From: Pseudomonas sp. TNT3
GTDB taxonomy: Bacteria; Pseudomonadota; Gammaproteobacteria; Pseudomonadales; Pseudomonadaceae
Length of the DNA stretch: 64,000 bases
Direction of reading: 5' to 3'
Assembly: GCF_010095445.2 (NCBI RefSeq)
Contig: NZ_WFGV02000020.1
Coordinates: 1-64,000, forward strand
A program made the translations under genes and the position numbers. Within the stretch, counting starts at the first letter, position 1. Every line of letters starts with the position of its first letter. Under the pieces are notes generated by a model. That model ran no database searches and was not told the origin of the DNA. It was given only the letters and a program-made list of their open reading frames with translations. Of the stretch, positions 43,035 to 52,890 are shown in pieces.

Positions 43035-44386
43035 TGGCCAAGCACGAGAGAGGTCTGCGTTTCCAGCCGACTGGCGGCAGCAAGGCCCCACAAATCCCGA
43101 CCGGCAAAAAGCAGCGCCTGACCATCGAGCGCCTGGCTAATGACGGTCGCGGTATCGCATTTTTCGAAGGTCGCACCTGGTTCGTCATCGGCGCACTGGC
43201 CGGTGAGGAAGTTGAAGCGCGCGTGCTGGGTGCCCACGGCAAAGTGGTCGAAGCACGCACCGAACGGGTTTTTCAAACCAGCGAACTGCGTCGTCCTGCT
43301 CCCTGCCCGCATGCCGGTCGCTGCGGCGGTTGCAGCGTGCAGCATCTGCCTCACGATGAACAACTCGCCCTGAAACAGCGCATGCTCGCCGAGCAATTAT
43401 TGAAGGTTGCCGGTGTCGAACCTCAAGAGTGGGCAGCGCCGTTGAGCGGTCCGGAATTCGGTTACCGTCGTCGCGCCCGCGTGGCGGTGCGATGGGACAT
43501 GAAGGCGAAAAAACTTGAAGTCGGTTTCCGTGCGGCTGGCAGTCAGGACATCGTTGCGATCAACGAATGCCCGGTGCTGGTACAGCCTTTGCAACCGATC
43601 ATGAACCGCTTGCCGGAAATGCTGCGGCGACTGAGCAAGCCACAGGCGCTCGGGCATGTGGAGTTGTTTAGCGGCACGAAGCTGGCGGTTCTGCTGCGGC
43701 ACATGGCGCCGTTGTCCGACGCCGACATGACCATTCTCAAGGATTTCTGCGCTTTTCACGAAGCCCAGTTGTGGCTTCACGGTGAAGGCGAGCCTTACCC
43801 GGTCGAGGCTGATCAAGTCCTGGGCTATCGTCTTGAACAGTGGGATCTGGATCTGGCGTATCGGCCGGGGGACTTCATCCAGGTCAACGCGGCTGTCAAC
43901 GAGGCCATGGTCGCCCAGGCGCTGAGTTGGCTTGAGCCGAAAGCAAATGAACGCGTTCTTGACCTGTTCTGTGGCTTGGGCAATTTTGCCTTGCCCTTGG
44001 CCAAGGCTGTCCGTGAAGTGGTGGCGGTAGAAGGTGTGCAGACGATGGTCGAGCGGGCAGCCGCCAACGCTGCCAGCAACAATCTGCATAACACTCGTTT
44101 TTTTCAGGCCGATTTATCCCAGCCTTTGACCGATGCCGAGTGGGCGGTCGAAGGCTTTTGTGCGGTACTCTTGGACCCACCGCGTGACGGTGCTTTTGAG
44201 GTTGTGCGCAAGCTCAAGTCCCTGGGCGCCGAGCGATTGGTATATGTATCGTGCAACCCGGCAACGCTGGCGCGCGATACGGTCGAATTGATCAAGCAGG
44301 GCTACCGGTTAAAACGTGCCGGGATTCTCGATATGTTTCCTCAGACGGCACATGTCGAGGCCATGGCGTTATTTGAAGCGAGCTAG
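43034..44386 (+). CDS. rlmD: RlmD 23S rRNA m5U1939 methyltransferase
   Basis: A 450-residue SAM-dependent RNA methyltransferase. It has an N-terminal TRAM domain (about 22-85), the iron-sulphur cysteines in [15 protein letters not shown], the SAM site [15 protein letters not shown] (about 310), and the catalytic cysteine in [14 protein letters not shown] (about 405). It modifies uridine 1939 of 23S rRNA. It follows cysM with a one-base overlap and is followed by relA, the same order as PA0932-PA0934. Confidence 0.95.
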   Translation: MAKHERGLRFQPTGGSKAPQIPTGKKQRLTIERLANDGRGIAFFEGRTWFVIGALAGEEVEARVLGAHGKVVEARTERVFQTSELRRPAPCPHAGRCGGCSVQHLPHDEQLALKQRMLAEQLLKVAGVEPQEWAAPLSGPEFGYRRRARVAVRWDMKAKKLEVGFRAAGSQDIVAINECPVLVQPLQPIMNRLPEMLRRLSKPQALGHVELFSGTKLAVLLRHMAPLSDADMTILKDFCAFHEAQLWLHGEGEPYPVEADQVLGYRLEQWDLDLAYRPGDFIQVNAAVNEAMVAQALSWLEPKANERVLDLFCGLGNFALPLAKAVREVVAVEGVQTMVERAAANAASNNLHNTRFFQADLSQPLTDAEWAVEGFCAVLLDPPRDGAFEVVRKLKSLGAERLVYVSCNPATLARDTVELIKQGYRLKRAGILDMFPQTAHVEAMALFEAS

Positions 44387-44507
44387 GATGCTCGTCTGGT
44401 CCGACTGGTCCGCCCGTGTAGCCGCGCACCTGCCCCGACGCGGGCGCGCGGGCAACGAAGGTCAGCGATTGACGCATTGAATCTGCGTCGTAGGGAAGGT
44501 AAGCAAG

Positions 44508-46751
44508 ATGGTACAGGTGAGAGCACACCAGCCGATCAACACCGACGGCAGTATCAATCTCGAGGCTTGGCTCGATCATGCGGTCAGTGTCGATCTGGCA
44601 CTGGATCGCGAAGCCTTGAAAGAAGCGTGCGAGTTCGCCCGCGCGTCTGAACAACAGGCCAATGCGGCGAAGAATCTATGGTCCGAAGGGACCTCGAGTT
44701 TCCGTACGGGCCTTGAGATCGCCGAGATCCTCGCCGACCTCAAACTCGACCAGGATTCGTTGGTCGCCGCAATCTTGTACCGCGGCGTGCGCGAAGGCCA
44801 GATCCAGTTGCCGGCAGTCAGCCAGCGCTTCGGTCCGGTGGTCGCCAAACTCATCGACGGCGTTTTGCGCATGGCGGCAATCAGCGCCAGCTTGAGCCCT
44901 CGCCAGTCCCTGGTGCTGGGCACTCAAGGCCAGGTGGAAAACCTGCGCAAGATGCTCGTGGCGATGGTCGATGACGTGCGTGTCGCGCTGATCAAGCTGG
45001 CCGAACGCACCTGCGCGATCCGTGCGGTCAAAACCGCCGACGATGAAAAGCGCAACCGTGTGGCCCGTGAAGTCTTCGACATTTATGCGCCCCTGGCTCA
45101 CCGTCTCGGTATCGGTCACATCAAGTGGGAGCTGGAGGACTTGTCCTTCCGTTACCTCGAACCCGACCAGTACAAGCAGATCGCCAAGCTGCTCCACGAG
45201 CGGCGCCTGGATCGCGAGCGCTTCATCGCCGATGTGATGAACCAGCTGAAAGTCGAATTGCAGGCCACCGGGGTCGATGCCGACATCAGCGGCCGGGCCA
45301 AACACATCTATTCGATCTGGCGCAAAATGCAGCGCAAGGGTCTGGAGTTCAGCCAGATCTATGACGTGCGCGCCGTTCGCGTGCTGGTGCCGGAGATGCG
45401 CGATTGCTACACCGCGCTGGGCATTGTCCACACCTTGTGGCGGCACATCCCGAAAGAATTCGATGACTACATCGCCAACCCGAAAGAGAACGGCTACCGC
45501 TCATTGCACACGGCGGTAATCGGTCCTGAAGGCAAGGTGCTGGAAGTGCAGATTCGCACCCACGCCATGCACGAAGAGGCCGAGTTGGGCGTGTGTGCGC
45601 ACTGGAAGTACAAGGGCACCGACGTCAAATCCGGTTCCAACCACTACGAAGAGAAAATCTCGTGGTTGCGTCAGGTACTCGAGTGGCATGAAGAACTGGG
45701 TGATATCGGTGGGCTGGCGGAACAGCTGCGTGTCGATATCGAACCTGACCGGGTCTATATCTTCACCCCGGACGGCCACGCCATCGACTTGCCCAAAGGT
45801 GCAACGCCGCTGGACTTCGCGTACCGGGTGCATACCGAAATCGGCCACAACTGCCGAGGCGCCAAGATCAACGGGCGCATCGTGCCGCTCAACTACAGCC
45901 TGCAGACCGGTGAGCAGGTCGAGATCATCACCAGCAAGCATGGCACGCCAAGCCGTGACTGGCTGAACCCTAACCTGGGTTACGTGACCACCTCGCGGGC
46001 CCGGGCGAAGATTGTCCACTGGTTCAAATTGCAGGCCCGTGACCAGAACGTCGCGGCCGGTAAAACCTTGCTCGAGCGCGAACTCAACCGTCTCGGTCTG
46101 CCCGCGGTGGACTTCGACAAGCTGGCTGACAAGGCCAACATGAAGACCGCCGAGGACATGTACGCCGCCCTGGGTGCCGGCGATTTGCGTCTGGCGCAGC
46201 TGGTCAATCTGGCGCAGCAACTGGTCGAGCCGGAACGTGGCAATGAACAGCTTGAGCTGATTCCGCGCAAGGCGACGGGTTACAAGCCAGGCAAGCGTGG
46301 CGATATCCAGATCCAGGGTGTCGGCAACCTCATGACCCAGATGGCGGGCTGCTGCCAGCCGTTGCCGGGGGATGCGATCGTCGGTTACATCACCCAGGGT
46401 CGCGGTGTGAGCATTCACCGTCAGGACTGCGCCTCGGTGCTGCAATTGGGCGGACGCGAGCCAGAGCGCATCATCCAGGTCAGCTGGGGCCCGGTGCCGG
46501 TGCTCACCTACCCGGTGGACATCATTATCCGCGCCTATGACCGGTCAGGTTTGCTGCGTGACGTTTCGCAGGTGCTGCTCAACGAGCGCATCAACGTACT
46601 GGCGGTCAACACCCGCTCGAACAAAGAGGACAACACTGCACTGATGTCCCTGACCATCGAGATTCCGGGGCTGGATGCGTTGGGACGGTTGCTGGGGCGC
46701 ATTTCGCAGTTGCCGAACATCATCGAAACGCGGCGTAACCGTACGCCGTAA
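44508..46751 (+). CDS. relA: RelA (p)ppGpp synthetase
   Basis: A 747-residue ribosome-bound ppGpp synthetase. The N-terminal HD domain is inactive: the family HD pair is replaced around VAAILYRGVREGQIQLP. The synthetase domain has the RelA-type EXDD motif in HIPKEFDDYIANPKENGYRS, typical of monofunctional enzymes. Then come a TGS domain (IFTPDGHAIDLPKGATPLDFAYRVH, about 415-480), a cysteine-rich region around MAGCCQPLPGD and a C-terminal ACT domain (DIIIRAYDRSGLLRDV). It responds to uncharged tRNA on ribosomes. Confidence 0.96.
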   Translation: MVQVRAHQPINTDGSINLEAWLDHAVSVDLALDREALKEACEFARASEQQANAAKNLWSEGTSSFRTGLEIAEILADLKLDQDSLVAAILYRGVREGQIQLPAVSQRFGPVVAKLIDGVLRMAAISASLSPRQSLVLGTQGQVENLRKMLVAMVDDVRVALIKLAERTCAIRAVKTADDEKRNRVAREVFDIYAPLAHRLGIGHIKWELEDLSFRYLEPDQYKQIAKLLHERRLDRERFIADVMNQLKVELQATGVDADISGRAKHIYSIWRKMQRKGLEFSQIYDVRAVRVLVPEMRDCYTALGIVHTLWRHIPKEFDDYIANPKENGYRSLHTAVIGPEGKVLEVQIRTHAMHEEAELGVCAHWKYKGTDVKSGSNHYEEKISWLRQVLEWHEELGDIGGLAEQLRVDIEPDRVYIFTPDGHAIDLPKGATPLDFAYRVHTEIGHNCRGAKINGRIVPLNYSLQTGEQVEIITSKHGTPSRDWLNPNLGYVTTSRARAKIVHWFKLQARDQNVAAGKTLLERELNRLGLPAVDFDKLADKANMKTAEDMYAALGAGDLRLAQLVNLAQQLVEPERGNEQLELIPRKATGYKPGKRGDIQIQGVGNLMTQMAGCCQPLPGDAIVGYITQGRGVSIHRQDCASVLQLGGREPERIIQVSWGPVPVLTYPVDIIIRAYDRSGLLRDVSQVLLNERINVLAVNTRSNKEDNTALMSLTIEIPGLDALGRLLGRISQLPNIIETRRNRTP

Positions 46752-46769
46752 AGCGGCGGTCGGTTTCCA

Positions 46770-46850
46770 CTGTAGGAGCTGCCGCAGGCTGCGATCTTTT
46801 GATTTAAAAGATCAAGATCAAAAGATCGCAGCCTGCGGCAGCTCCTACAG
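46770..46850. repeat. REP-like hairpin with 34-base perfect arms
   Basis: Arms 46770-46803 and 46817-46850 (outer end CTGTAGGAGCTGCCGCAGGC) pair perfectly around a 13-base loop. It lies between relA and mazG, so it may also affect read-through in this operon. Confidence 0.9.
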
Positions 46851-46875
46851 AGATCGGTTCTAACGAGAGAAACTG

Positions 46876-47709
46876 ATGTACAGCCTTGAAGACCTGCTCC
46901 ACCTGATGAATCGCCTACGCGACCCGCAGTACGGTTGCCCGTGGGACATCAAGCAAACCTACGCGACCATCGTCCCGCACACCCTTGAAGAAGCCTACGA
47001 GGTGGCCGACGCCATCGAGCGCGGTGACTTCGATCACTTGCAGGGTGAATTGGGGGATTTGCTGTTCCAGGTGGTTTACTACAGCCAGTTGGCTCGGGAA
47101 GAAGGGCGCTTCGAGTTCGACGGTGTGGTCGACAGCATCACCCGCAAGCTGATTCGTCGTCACCCTCACGTGTTTCCTACCGGGGATCTGTACGCGCCGC
47201 TGGATGTTCCGCGCCTGAGCGAAGAACAGGTCAAGCAGCGCTGGGAAGAGATCAAGGCCCAGGAGCGGGCCGAGCAGTCATCAGCCCCCGAGCAGTTGTC
47301 CTTGCTCGACGACGTGCCCGCCGCATTGCCGGCCTTGTCACGTTCGGCCAAATTGCAGAAGCGCGCCGGGCAGGTCGGTTTCGACTGGCCGGATGCTTTG
47401 CCGGTGCTGGATAAAGTCCGCGAAGAGCTTGATGAAGTGCTCGAAGCCATGGCCGACAACGACTCGGTAGCCATTGCCGATGAAGTGGGCGACCTGTTGT
47501 TTTCCGTGGTCAATCTGGCCCGTCATCTCAAGGTCGACCCGGAATCCGCACTGCGCGGCGCCAACAACAAGTTTGAAAGACGCTTCCGATTTATCGAACA
47601 GGCATTGCGCGACACCCACCGTCCCATGGAAGATTGCACCCTCGAAGAGTTGGACGCCTTGTGGGGCGAAGCCAAACGTCAGGAAAAGAATTTGCCCAGC
47701 TGCGGTTGA
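46876..47709 (+). CDS. mazG: MazG nucleoside triphosphate pyrophosphohydrolase
   Basis: A 277-residue enzyme with two MazG domains. The N-terminal copy has LRDPQYGCPWDIKQTYATI and EEAYEVADAIERGDFDHLQGELGDLLFQVVY, and the C-terminal copy has VREELDEVLEAMADND and IADEVGDLLFSVVNLARHL. It hydrolyses unwanted NTPs to monophosphates. In other bacteria it links to RelA through ppGpp levels, and here it follows relA. The ATG is preceded by GAGAGAAACTG. Confidence 0.95.
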   Translation: MYSLEDLLHLMNRLRDPQYGCPWDIKQTYATIVPHTLEEAYEVADAIERGDFDHLQGELGDLLFQVVYYSQLAREEGRFEFDGVVDSITRKLIRRHPHVFPTGDLYAPLDVPRLSEEQVKQRWEEIKAQERAEQSSAPEQLSLLDDVPAALPALSRSAKLQKRAGQVGFDWPDALPVLDKVREELDEVLEAMADNDSVAIADEVGDLLFSVVNLARHLKVDPESALRGANNKFERRFRFIEQALRDTHRPMEDCTLEELDALWGEAKRQEKNLPSCG

Positions 47710-47737
47710 GCAGTTGCCTAAGTGAGTATTAAGCACC

Positions 47738-48280
47738 ATGAGCATTTCCCTTCGCGACCAGTTGCTCAAAGCAGGGCTGGTCAATCAGAAGCAGGCCAAA
47801 CAGGTCGGCAAAGAGAAGCAGAAACAGCAACGCCTGGCCCACAAAGGTCAGATCGAACTCGACGACTCGCAGCAACGTGCCGCCCAGGAAGCGTTGGCTG
47901 AAAAGGTCAAGCGCGACCAGGAGTTGAACCGTCAGCAGCAGGAAAAGGCCGAGGCGAAAGCCCGTGCCGCGCAGATCAAGCAATTGATCGAAGTCTCGCG
48001 TCTGCCCAAGCTGACGACTGAGGATTACTACAACTTCGTCGACGACAAGAAGGTCAAGCGCATCTCCGTCAACACGCTGATGCGCAACAAGCTCAGCAGC
48101 GGTTCGCTGGCAATCGTGCACCATGGCGGCGGTTACGAAGTGATCCCGCGTGAAGCCGCCTTGAAGATCCAGGAGCGCGATCCACAGCGCATCGTGCAAA
48201 TGAATGTGCAGACCGAAGAAGTAGCGACCGAAGACGATCCGTACGCGGCCTATCAGATCCCTGACGATCTGATGTGGTAA
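47738..48280 (+). CDS. DUF2058 (YaiL-like) protein
   Basis: A 180-residue soluble protein. The N-terminal half is highly charged and coiled (QLLKAGLVNQKQAKQVGKEKQKQQR, then long Lys/Glu/Gln runs). The C-terminal half (about 90-180) is the conserved part (TTEDYYNFVDDKKVKRI, GSLAIVHHGGGYEVIPREAALKI). Its function is unknown, though YaiL of E. coli associates with nucleoproteins. It follows mazG by 28 bases and ends at a terminator. Confidence 0.85.
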   Translation: MSISLRDQLLKAGLVNQKQAKQVGKEKQKQQRLAHKGQIELDDSQQRAAQEALAEKVKRDQELNRQQQEKAEAKARAAQIKQLIEVSRLPKLTTEDYYNFVDDKKVKRISVNTLMRNKLSSGSLAIVHHGGGYEVIPREAALKIQERDPQRIVQMNVQTEEVATEDDPYAAYQIPDDLMW

Positions 48281-48300
48281 GGGCTTAAGGCTCCACAAAG

Positions 48301-48334
48301 ACAAACCCCGCTCATTGGCGGGGTTTGTCGTTTT
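48301..48334 (+). terminator. Terminator after the DUF2058 gene
   Basis: ACAAACCCCGC and GCGGGGTTTGT pair around a seven-base loop, ending CGTTTT. It separates the relA-mazG group from the minus-strand genes. Confidence 0.9.
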
Positions 48335-48362
48335 CAATGCTGTAATTGCATATGAGCAGGTC

Positions 48363-48551
48363 CTAGGCGGACAGTTGTTCACGTTGCTGTTCCAGTGTTT
48401 CCAGTTCGCATTTGTAGTTGTGGGCATCGGTCTCGGAATGGAACATCCCCACGAGCAAGTCTTGTTGGTGCACATCCCAGATACGGATGCCGGCGGCTAC
48501 GCCTTCATGAGACATATGTGAATCGTCGCGTTCAGTTACTTTTACAGTCAT
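48363..48551 (-). CDS. Small conserved protein of 62 residues
   Basis: A short acidic protein (TVKVTERDDSHMSHEGVAAG at the start, then DVHQQDLLVGMFHSETDAHNYKCELE) with a good ribosome site GGAG seven bases before the ATG. It is soluble and has no signal peptide. The pattern of a beta-strand followed by an alpha-helix suggests a small compact fold. I recall similar proteins in other pseudomonads but know no function. Confidence 0.7.
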   Translation of the reverse strand: MTVKVTERDDSHMSHEGVAAGIRIWDVHQQDLLVGMFHSETDAHNYKCELETLEQQREQLSA

Positions 48552-48775
48552 CTGCTAGCTCCAATCTCAGTTACCTGCACCAAGGCATGTGCAGGACTCT
48601 GTTATAAGTTTGGATAGCTTGCTAAGTAAACGACCAGATTTCGTAACGGACAGTTGCAGATTTTGCAAAAGTCCTTCAACCCGCCAAATCCGCGACATTC
48701 GGTCGCAGGCCGTTAAGTTTCATGACAAAAGCTTCATGTTGGCAATGAGCAAAACTGCAGGTCACGCACGATTCT

Positions 48776-48908
48776 TGTAGCAGCTGGCGAAGCCTGCGTT
48801 CGGCGACGAAGTCGTCGTAAAACCAGTCGCCTCCATGAATCAAGCATACCGCGTGTACCGAATTGACGACGACTTCGTCGCCGAACGCAGGCTTCGCCAG
48901 CTGCTACA
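48776..48908. repeat. Long REP hairpin with 43-base perfect arms
   Basis: Arms 48776-48818 and 48866-48908 are perfect inverse complements (outer end TGTAGCAGCTGGCGAAGCC), with a 47-base loop. It is the same family as 36703-36835. The remaining part of the gap, 48552-48770, shows nothing I can name beyond AT-rich possible promoter sequence. Confidence 0.93.
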
Positions 48909-48932
48909 GGGGCCGTGGCGAATTTATCTGTT

Positions 48933-48974
48933 TGCAAAAAAAACGCCCCGAACCAGTCGGGGCGTTTTCATGTG
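48933..48974 (-). terminator. Terminator after fabB
   Basis: On the minus strand AACGCCCCGAC and GTTCGGGGCGTT pair around a short loop and run into T8. It closes the fabAB operon. Confidence 0.9.
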
Positions 48975-48993
48975 CGGCGTAGCAGGGCGGGTA

Positions 48994-50214
48994 TTACTTA
49001 CCGGCCCAGCGCTTCAGTACCAAGGTGGCGTTAGTGCCACCGAAACCAAAGCTGTTGCTCATCACTGTGTTGATGGTGGCGTCTTCGCGAGTCTTGGTCA
49101 GGATTGGCATGTCAGCCACTTCCGGGTCCAGTTCGTCGATGTTGGCGGAACCCGCCATGAAGTTGCCTTCCATCATCAGCATGCAGTAGATCGCTTCGTG
49201 AACGCCGGCGGCGCCCAGGGAGTGACCCGACAGGCTCTTGGTGGAGCTGATGGCCGGAGCATTGGCACCGAATACTTCACGCACACCTTTCATCTCCGCG
49301 ACATCGCCGACCGGAGTCGAAGTGCCGTGGGTGTTCAGGTAGTCGATCGGCGTATCGACGGTGGACATGGCCATCTGCATGCAGCGGATGGCACCTTCGC
49401 CGCTTGGAGCGACCATGTCATAGCCGTCGGAGGTCGCGCCGTAGCCAACGATTTCCGCGTAGATCTTCGCGCCGCGAGCCAGAGCGTGTTCCAGCTCTTC
49501 GACAACGACCATGCCGCCACCGCCGGCAATGACGAAACCGTCACGCTTGGCGTCGTAGGCACGGGAAGCTTTTTCCGGGGTTTCGTTGTACTGGCTGGAC
49601 AATGCGCCCATGGCGTCGAACAGGAACGACTGGCTCCAATGCTCTTCTTCACCGCCGCCGGCGAACACGATGTCCTGCTTGCCCATCTGGATCTGTTCCA
49701 TGGCGTTACCGATGCAGTGAGCACTGGTGGCGCAGGCAGAAGCGATGGAGTAGTTCAGGCCCTTGATCTTGAACGGCGTGGCCAGGCAAGCGGAAACTGT
49801 GCTGCTCATGGTCCGTGTCACACGGTATGGGCCAACGCGTTTCACGCCTTTCTCGCGCAGGATGTCCAGTGCTTCCATCTGGTTCAGCGTGGAGGCACCA
49901 CCGGAACCGGCGATCAAGCCAGTGCGCGGGTTGGAGACTTGCTCATCGGTCAGACCGGAGTCGGTGATGGCGTCTTTCATGGCCAGGTAGGCGTAAGCCG
50001 CCGCGTGGCCGACGAAGCGATAGATCTTGCGATCGATCAGCTCTTCGAGGGGAAGGTCAATGGAGCCGGAAACCTGGCTACGCAGACCCATTTCGGCATA
50101 TTCCGGGTTGAACCGGATGCCAGGGCGACTTGCACGCAGGTTAGCGGAGACGGTCTCTTTGTCATTGCCCAGGCACGAAACGATGCCCAGACCAGTGATA
50201 ACGACGCGGCGCAT
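48994..50214 (-). CDS. fabB: FabB 3-oxoacyl-ACP synthase I
   Basis: A 406-residue condensing enzyme that extends acyl-ACP and is needed for unsaturated fatty acids. It has the nucleophile cysteine in [16 protein letters not shown] (about 163), the histidines in [13 protein letters not shown] and [16 protein letters not shown], and the [11 protein letters not shown] end motif. It follows fabA with 11 bases between, as in all pseudomonads. The ribosome site AAGGG precedes the ATG. Confidence 0.96.
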   Translation of the reverse strand: MRRVVITGLGIVSCLGNDKETVSANLRASRPGIRFNPEYAEMGLRSQVSGSIDLPLEELIDRKIYRFVGHAAAYAYLAMKDAITDSGLTDEQVSNPRTGLIAGSGGASTLNQMEALDILREKGVKRVGPYRVTRTMSSTVSACLATPFKIKGLNYSIASACATSAHCIGNAMEQIQMGKQDIVFAGGGEEEHWSQSFLFDAMGALSSQYNETPEKASRAYDAKRDGFVIAGGGGMVVVEELEHALARGAKIYAEIVGYGATSDGYDMVAPSGEGAIRCMQMAMSTVDTPIDYLNTHGTSTPVGDVAEMKGVREVFGANAPAISSTKSLSGHSLGAAGVHEAIYCMLMMEGNFMAGSANIDELDPEVADMPILTKTREDATINTVMSNSFGFGGTNATLVLKRWAGK

Positions 50215-50225
50215 GCGGATAACCC

Positions 50226-50741
50226 TTAGAAGTTGTCAGTGGAGGTGAAAACGCCGACCCGAAGGCCTTCGGCGGTGTAGATCTCGCGGCCGTCGACACT
50301 GACCGAACCATCGGCGATGGCCAGGTTCAGCTTGCCCTTCAGGACGCGTTTAATCTGAATGTTATACGTAACTTTTTTGGCGGTCGGCAGAACCTGACCA
50401 AAGAACTTCACTTCGCCCGAACCCAGGGCGCGACCGCGGCCCGGCAGACCTTGCCAACCGAGGAAGAAGCCGACCAGTTGCCACATGGCATCAAGGCCCA
50501 GGCAGCCTGGCATCACCGGATCGCCTTCGAAATGGCAAGCGAAGAACCACAGGTCCGGGGTGATATCCAGCTCGGCGACCAATTCACCTTTGCCGTACTT
50601 GCCGCCTTCTTCGCTGATATGGGTGATGCGATCCACCATCAGCATGTTCGGGGCGGGCAGTTGCGCGTTACCTGGGCCGAACAGCTCACCGCGACTGCAG
50701 CGCAGCAGGTCTTCCCGAGTAAAGGCGTTTTGTTTGGTCAT
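50226..50741 (-). CDS. fabA: FabA 3-hydroxydecanoyl-ACP dehydratase/isomerase
   Basis: A 171-residue hotdog-fold enzyme that dehydrates and isomerises the C10 intermediate to start the unsaturated branch. The active-site histidine is in [19 protein letters not shown] (about residue 70), with the aspartate of the CLGLDAMWQ helix. GAGGAG lies five bases before the ATG. It is the first gene of fabAB; a dyad 134 bases upstream may be a regulator site. Confidence 0.96.
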   Translation of the reverse strand: MTKQNAFTREDLLRCSRGELFGPGNAQLPAPNMLMVDRITHISEEGGKYGKGELVAELDITPDLWFFACHFEGDPVMPGCLGLDAMWQLVGFFLGWQGLPGRGRALGSGEVKFFGQVLPTAKKVTYNIQIKRVLKGKLNLAIADGSVSVDGREIYTAEGLRVGVFTSTDNF

Positions 50742-50874
50742 GCGAGCTCCTCAATAATCCCATGCGGCAGGTGGGGCGAATCTTCCCGGCCGATCGAAGC
50801 GTTCATGCCTCGAATCAGCAGCCTACTCATAGACTATTGCGTTGTGGTGAAAGTCACAGCGCCAAGGACATGAA

Positions 50875-50890
50875 TGTACACTTGTGCACT
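50875..50890 (-). promoter_or_regulatory. Possible FabR/DesT-like operator upstream of fabA
   Basis: TGTACACTTGTGCACT is an imperfect dyad (10 of 16 positions symmetric) and contains TGTACA as in FabR-type sites. It lies about 134 bases upstream of fabA. TetR-family regulators of this type control fabAB in E. coli and desaturase genes in P. aeruginosa. The match is too loose to be sure. Confidence 0.35.
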
Positions 50891-50988
50891 GAAATTATTT
50901 TTCAAGCCCCTTTTCGGGCCTGTTCGGGTGCCTAAGACTGCCGCACTTTCGCCTTTCACGCCAGTCGCAGATGGTCGAAAGGCCTGCA

Positions 50989-52890
50989 CTACTGCAGCCA
51001 GCGTTGCAGAATTTGCTGTAGGTCAGTTCGTTTGAAGGGCTTGGCCAGGTAATCGTTCATGCCCGCCGATAAACAGGCTTCACGGTCGCCCTGCAGAGCG
51101 TTGGCTGTCAGGGCGATTATTGGCACGTCGCTGCAACCGGGTAATTGGCGAATCTGACGGGTCGCCTCGTAGCCGTCCATGATCGGCAACCGGCAATCCA
51201 TCAGGATCGCTTCGAAGATCAGGCTCTCGGCGCTGCGCACGGCCTGCGCACCATCGGTCGCGACGCTGACGGTAAAACCCAGGCTGCGCAACATCGCTTC
51301 GATGACCGTCTGATTCACCGGGTTGTCTTCCACCAGCAGTACATTGCGGCCATTTCCGTTGTTGTTGGCCGCCGGTACTCGCGGCGCTGGCACTGGCATC
51401 TTCTGTTTGAACAGCGCCAGTGGAATTTCCAGCGTAAACACCGAACCCAAACCTTCTTCGCTCTGGGCCCGCAACGTGCCACCCATGCGTTCCGCCAGCG
51501 TGCGGGCAATCGACAGGCCTAGGCCGGTACCGCCATAGCGTCTTGAAATAGAGCTGTCGGCTTGCTGAAACGCGTTGAACATCAGCTCCAGGCTTTCGGC
51601 CGAAATCCCTATGCCGCTGTCGCGAACGGTGCAGGTAAACCACAGCAGCTCATGATCCAGCGACTGCCATTGCGGCTCGATGCTGACGCGCCCGTGCTCG
51701 GTGAACTTCAGCGCGTTACCCACCAGGTTCACCAGAATCTGCCGGATGCGCGTCGGGTCGCCCTGGACCTGTAGCGTGTGCATGTCCTCGGGGATCTGCA
51801 GTGAGAGGTCGAGCCCGCGTTGCACGGCACTGTGCTGGAACGCTTGGGCGCAGCTGCTGATCAGGTCCGCGAGATTGAATGGAATATGTTCAAGGTCCAG
51901 CTCCGCACGCTCAATGCGCGAGAAGTCGAGGATGTCGTTGATCACCTTGAGCAGGTGCTCGGTGGACTCCGAGGCGAGCGCCGCATATTCGACCTGCTCC
52001 TCGGTCATTTGTGTGGTTTCCAGCAGCTGCAGCATGCCCAGAACACCGTTCATCGGGGTGCGCAATTCGTGGCTCATCATCGCGAGGAAGTCGGATTTTG
52101 CGTTGTTGGCTTTTTCCGCCTCCTCGCGGGTCTGGATCAGTTGCGCCATTGCCTGATGCTGTTCGCGGCTGGCTTGCTCGAGACCGTTTGCCAGGTTGTT
52201 GATGTGCTGTGACAGCGCGCCCAGTTCAGTGTCGTCGACAATGGGCAGCGGGGTTTTGTAGTCGCCGTCCTGAATCGCCTTCACGGCATGACCGATATCG
52301 CGAATGGGTTGGGAAAGGCTGCCCGCCAGTCGCCGGGCGATCAGGAAGGTAAACAGCAGCGCGAACAGCGCCAGGATGGCGGCCTTGAGCAGGATTTCCT
52401 GTTGGCGCTGGCTGAAGGCGTCATTGGACAGCCCCACGATGACCCGGCCCAGATAATCCTCGTTCGGGGCCAGGTTGGCGACGCGGCTGTTCTGGAAGAA
52501 ATCAGTGCTCAGAGCGATCCGTTGCAACCGTACCGGCGCCTGGAACACTTCGACCTGTTGCGAGCGAGTGTGGGTTTCCGAAGGGTGCTCGACGTACACC
52601 AGAATCCGGTTGGCACTGTCCTGAACCTCCAGAAAGCGGACGTTGGGTGTGGCCAGGGTCGCCTTGAGCAGACTTTCGAGTACCTCATTGTTGCCCGAGA
52701 TCACCCCGTACTCGGTGGCCGGCGCCAACTGGTTGGCGATCAACTGTCCGGTGTGGTTGAGCTCCTGGCGCAGGTCCTGGATTCGCACGAACGTGAAGAA
52801 GCTGATCAACAGCAACGTCAGCAACAGGGCAGGGCCGAGACTGATGATCTGGGTTCGAGTGTTGATGTCCCAACGACGGTGGAATGTCAC
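50989..52890 (-). CDS. Hybrid sensor kinase, PA1611-like
   Basis: A 633-residue kinase with TM1 (about 15-36), a periplasmic domain (about 37-165), TM2 (about 168-190), HAMP, H-box FLAMMSHELRTPMNGVLGM, ATP lobe (ILVNLVGNALKFTEHG, RDSGIGISA, GGTGLGLSIARTLAERM) and a C-terminal receiver with EAILMDCRLPIMDG and the lysine in YLAKPFKR. There is no Hpt domain, so it needs a separate one. It starts with GTG in the stop of the binding-protein gene (GTGA overlap). Its place between fabAB and gpsA is that of PA1611, a kinase that binds RetS in P. aeruginosa. Confidence 0.85.
   Translation of the reverse strand: MTFHRRWDINTRTQIISLGPALLLTLLLISFFTFVRIQDLRQELNHTGQLIANQLAPATEYGVISGNNEVLESLLKATLATPNVRFLEVQDSANRILVYVEHPSETHTRSQQVEVFQAPVRLQRIALSTDFFQNSRVANLAPNEDYLGRVIVGLSNDAFSQRQQEILLKAAILALFALLFTFLIARRLAGSLSQPIRDIGHAVKAIQDGDYKTPLPIVDDTELGALSQHINNLANGLEQASREQHQAMAQLIQTREEAEKANNAKSDFLAMMSHELRTPMNGVLGMLQLLETTQMTEEQVEYAALASESTEHLLKVINDILDFSRIERAELDLEHIPFNLADLISSCAQAFQHSAVQRGLDLSLQIPEDMHTLQVQGDPTRIRQILVNLVGNALKFTEHGRVSIEPQWQSLDHELLWFTCTVRDSGIGISAESLELMFNAFQQADSSISRRYGGTGLGLSIARTLAERMGGTLRAQSEEGLGSVFTLEIPLALFKQKMPVPAPRVPAANNNGNGRNVLLVEDNPVNQTVIEAMLRSLGFTVSVATDGAQAVRSAESLIFEAILMDCRLPIMDGYEATRQIRQLPGCSDVPIIALTANALQGDREACLSAGMNDYLAKPFKRTDLQQILQRWLQ

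Noticed and set aside
48835..50229. A 464-codon plus-strand frame opposite fabB
   Set aside because: It begins in a REP hairpin and terminator and mirrors fabB; no independent support.
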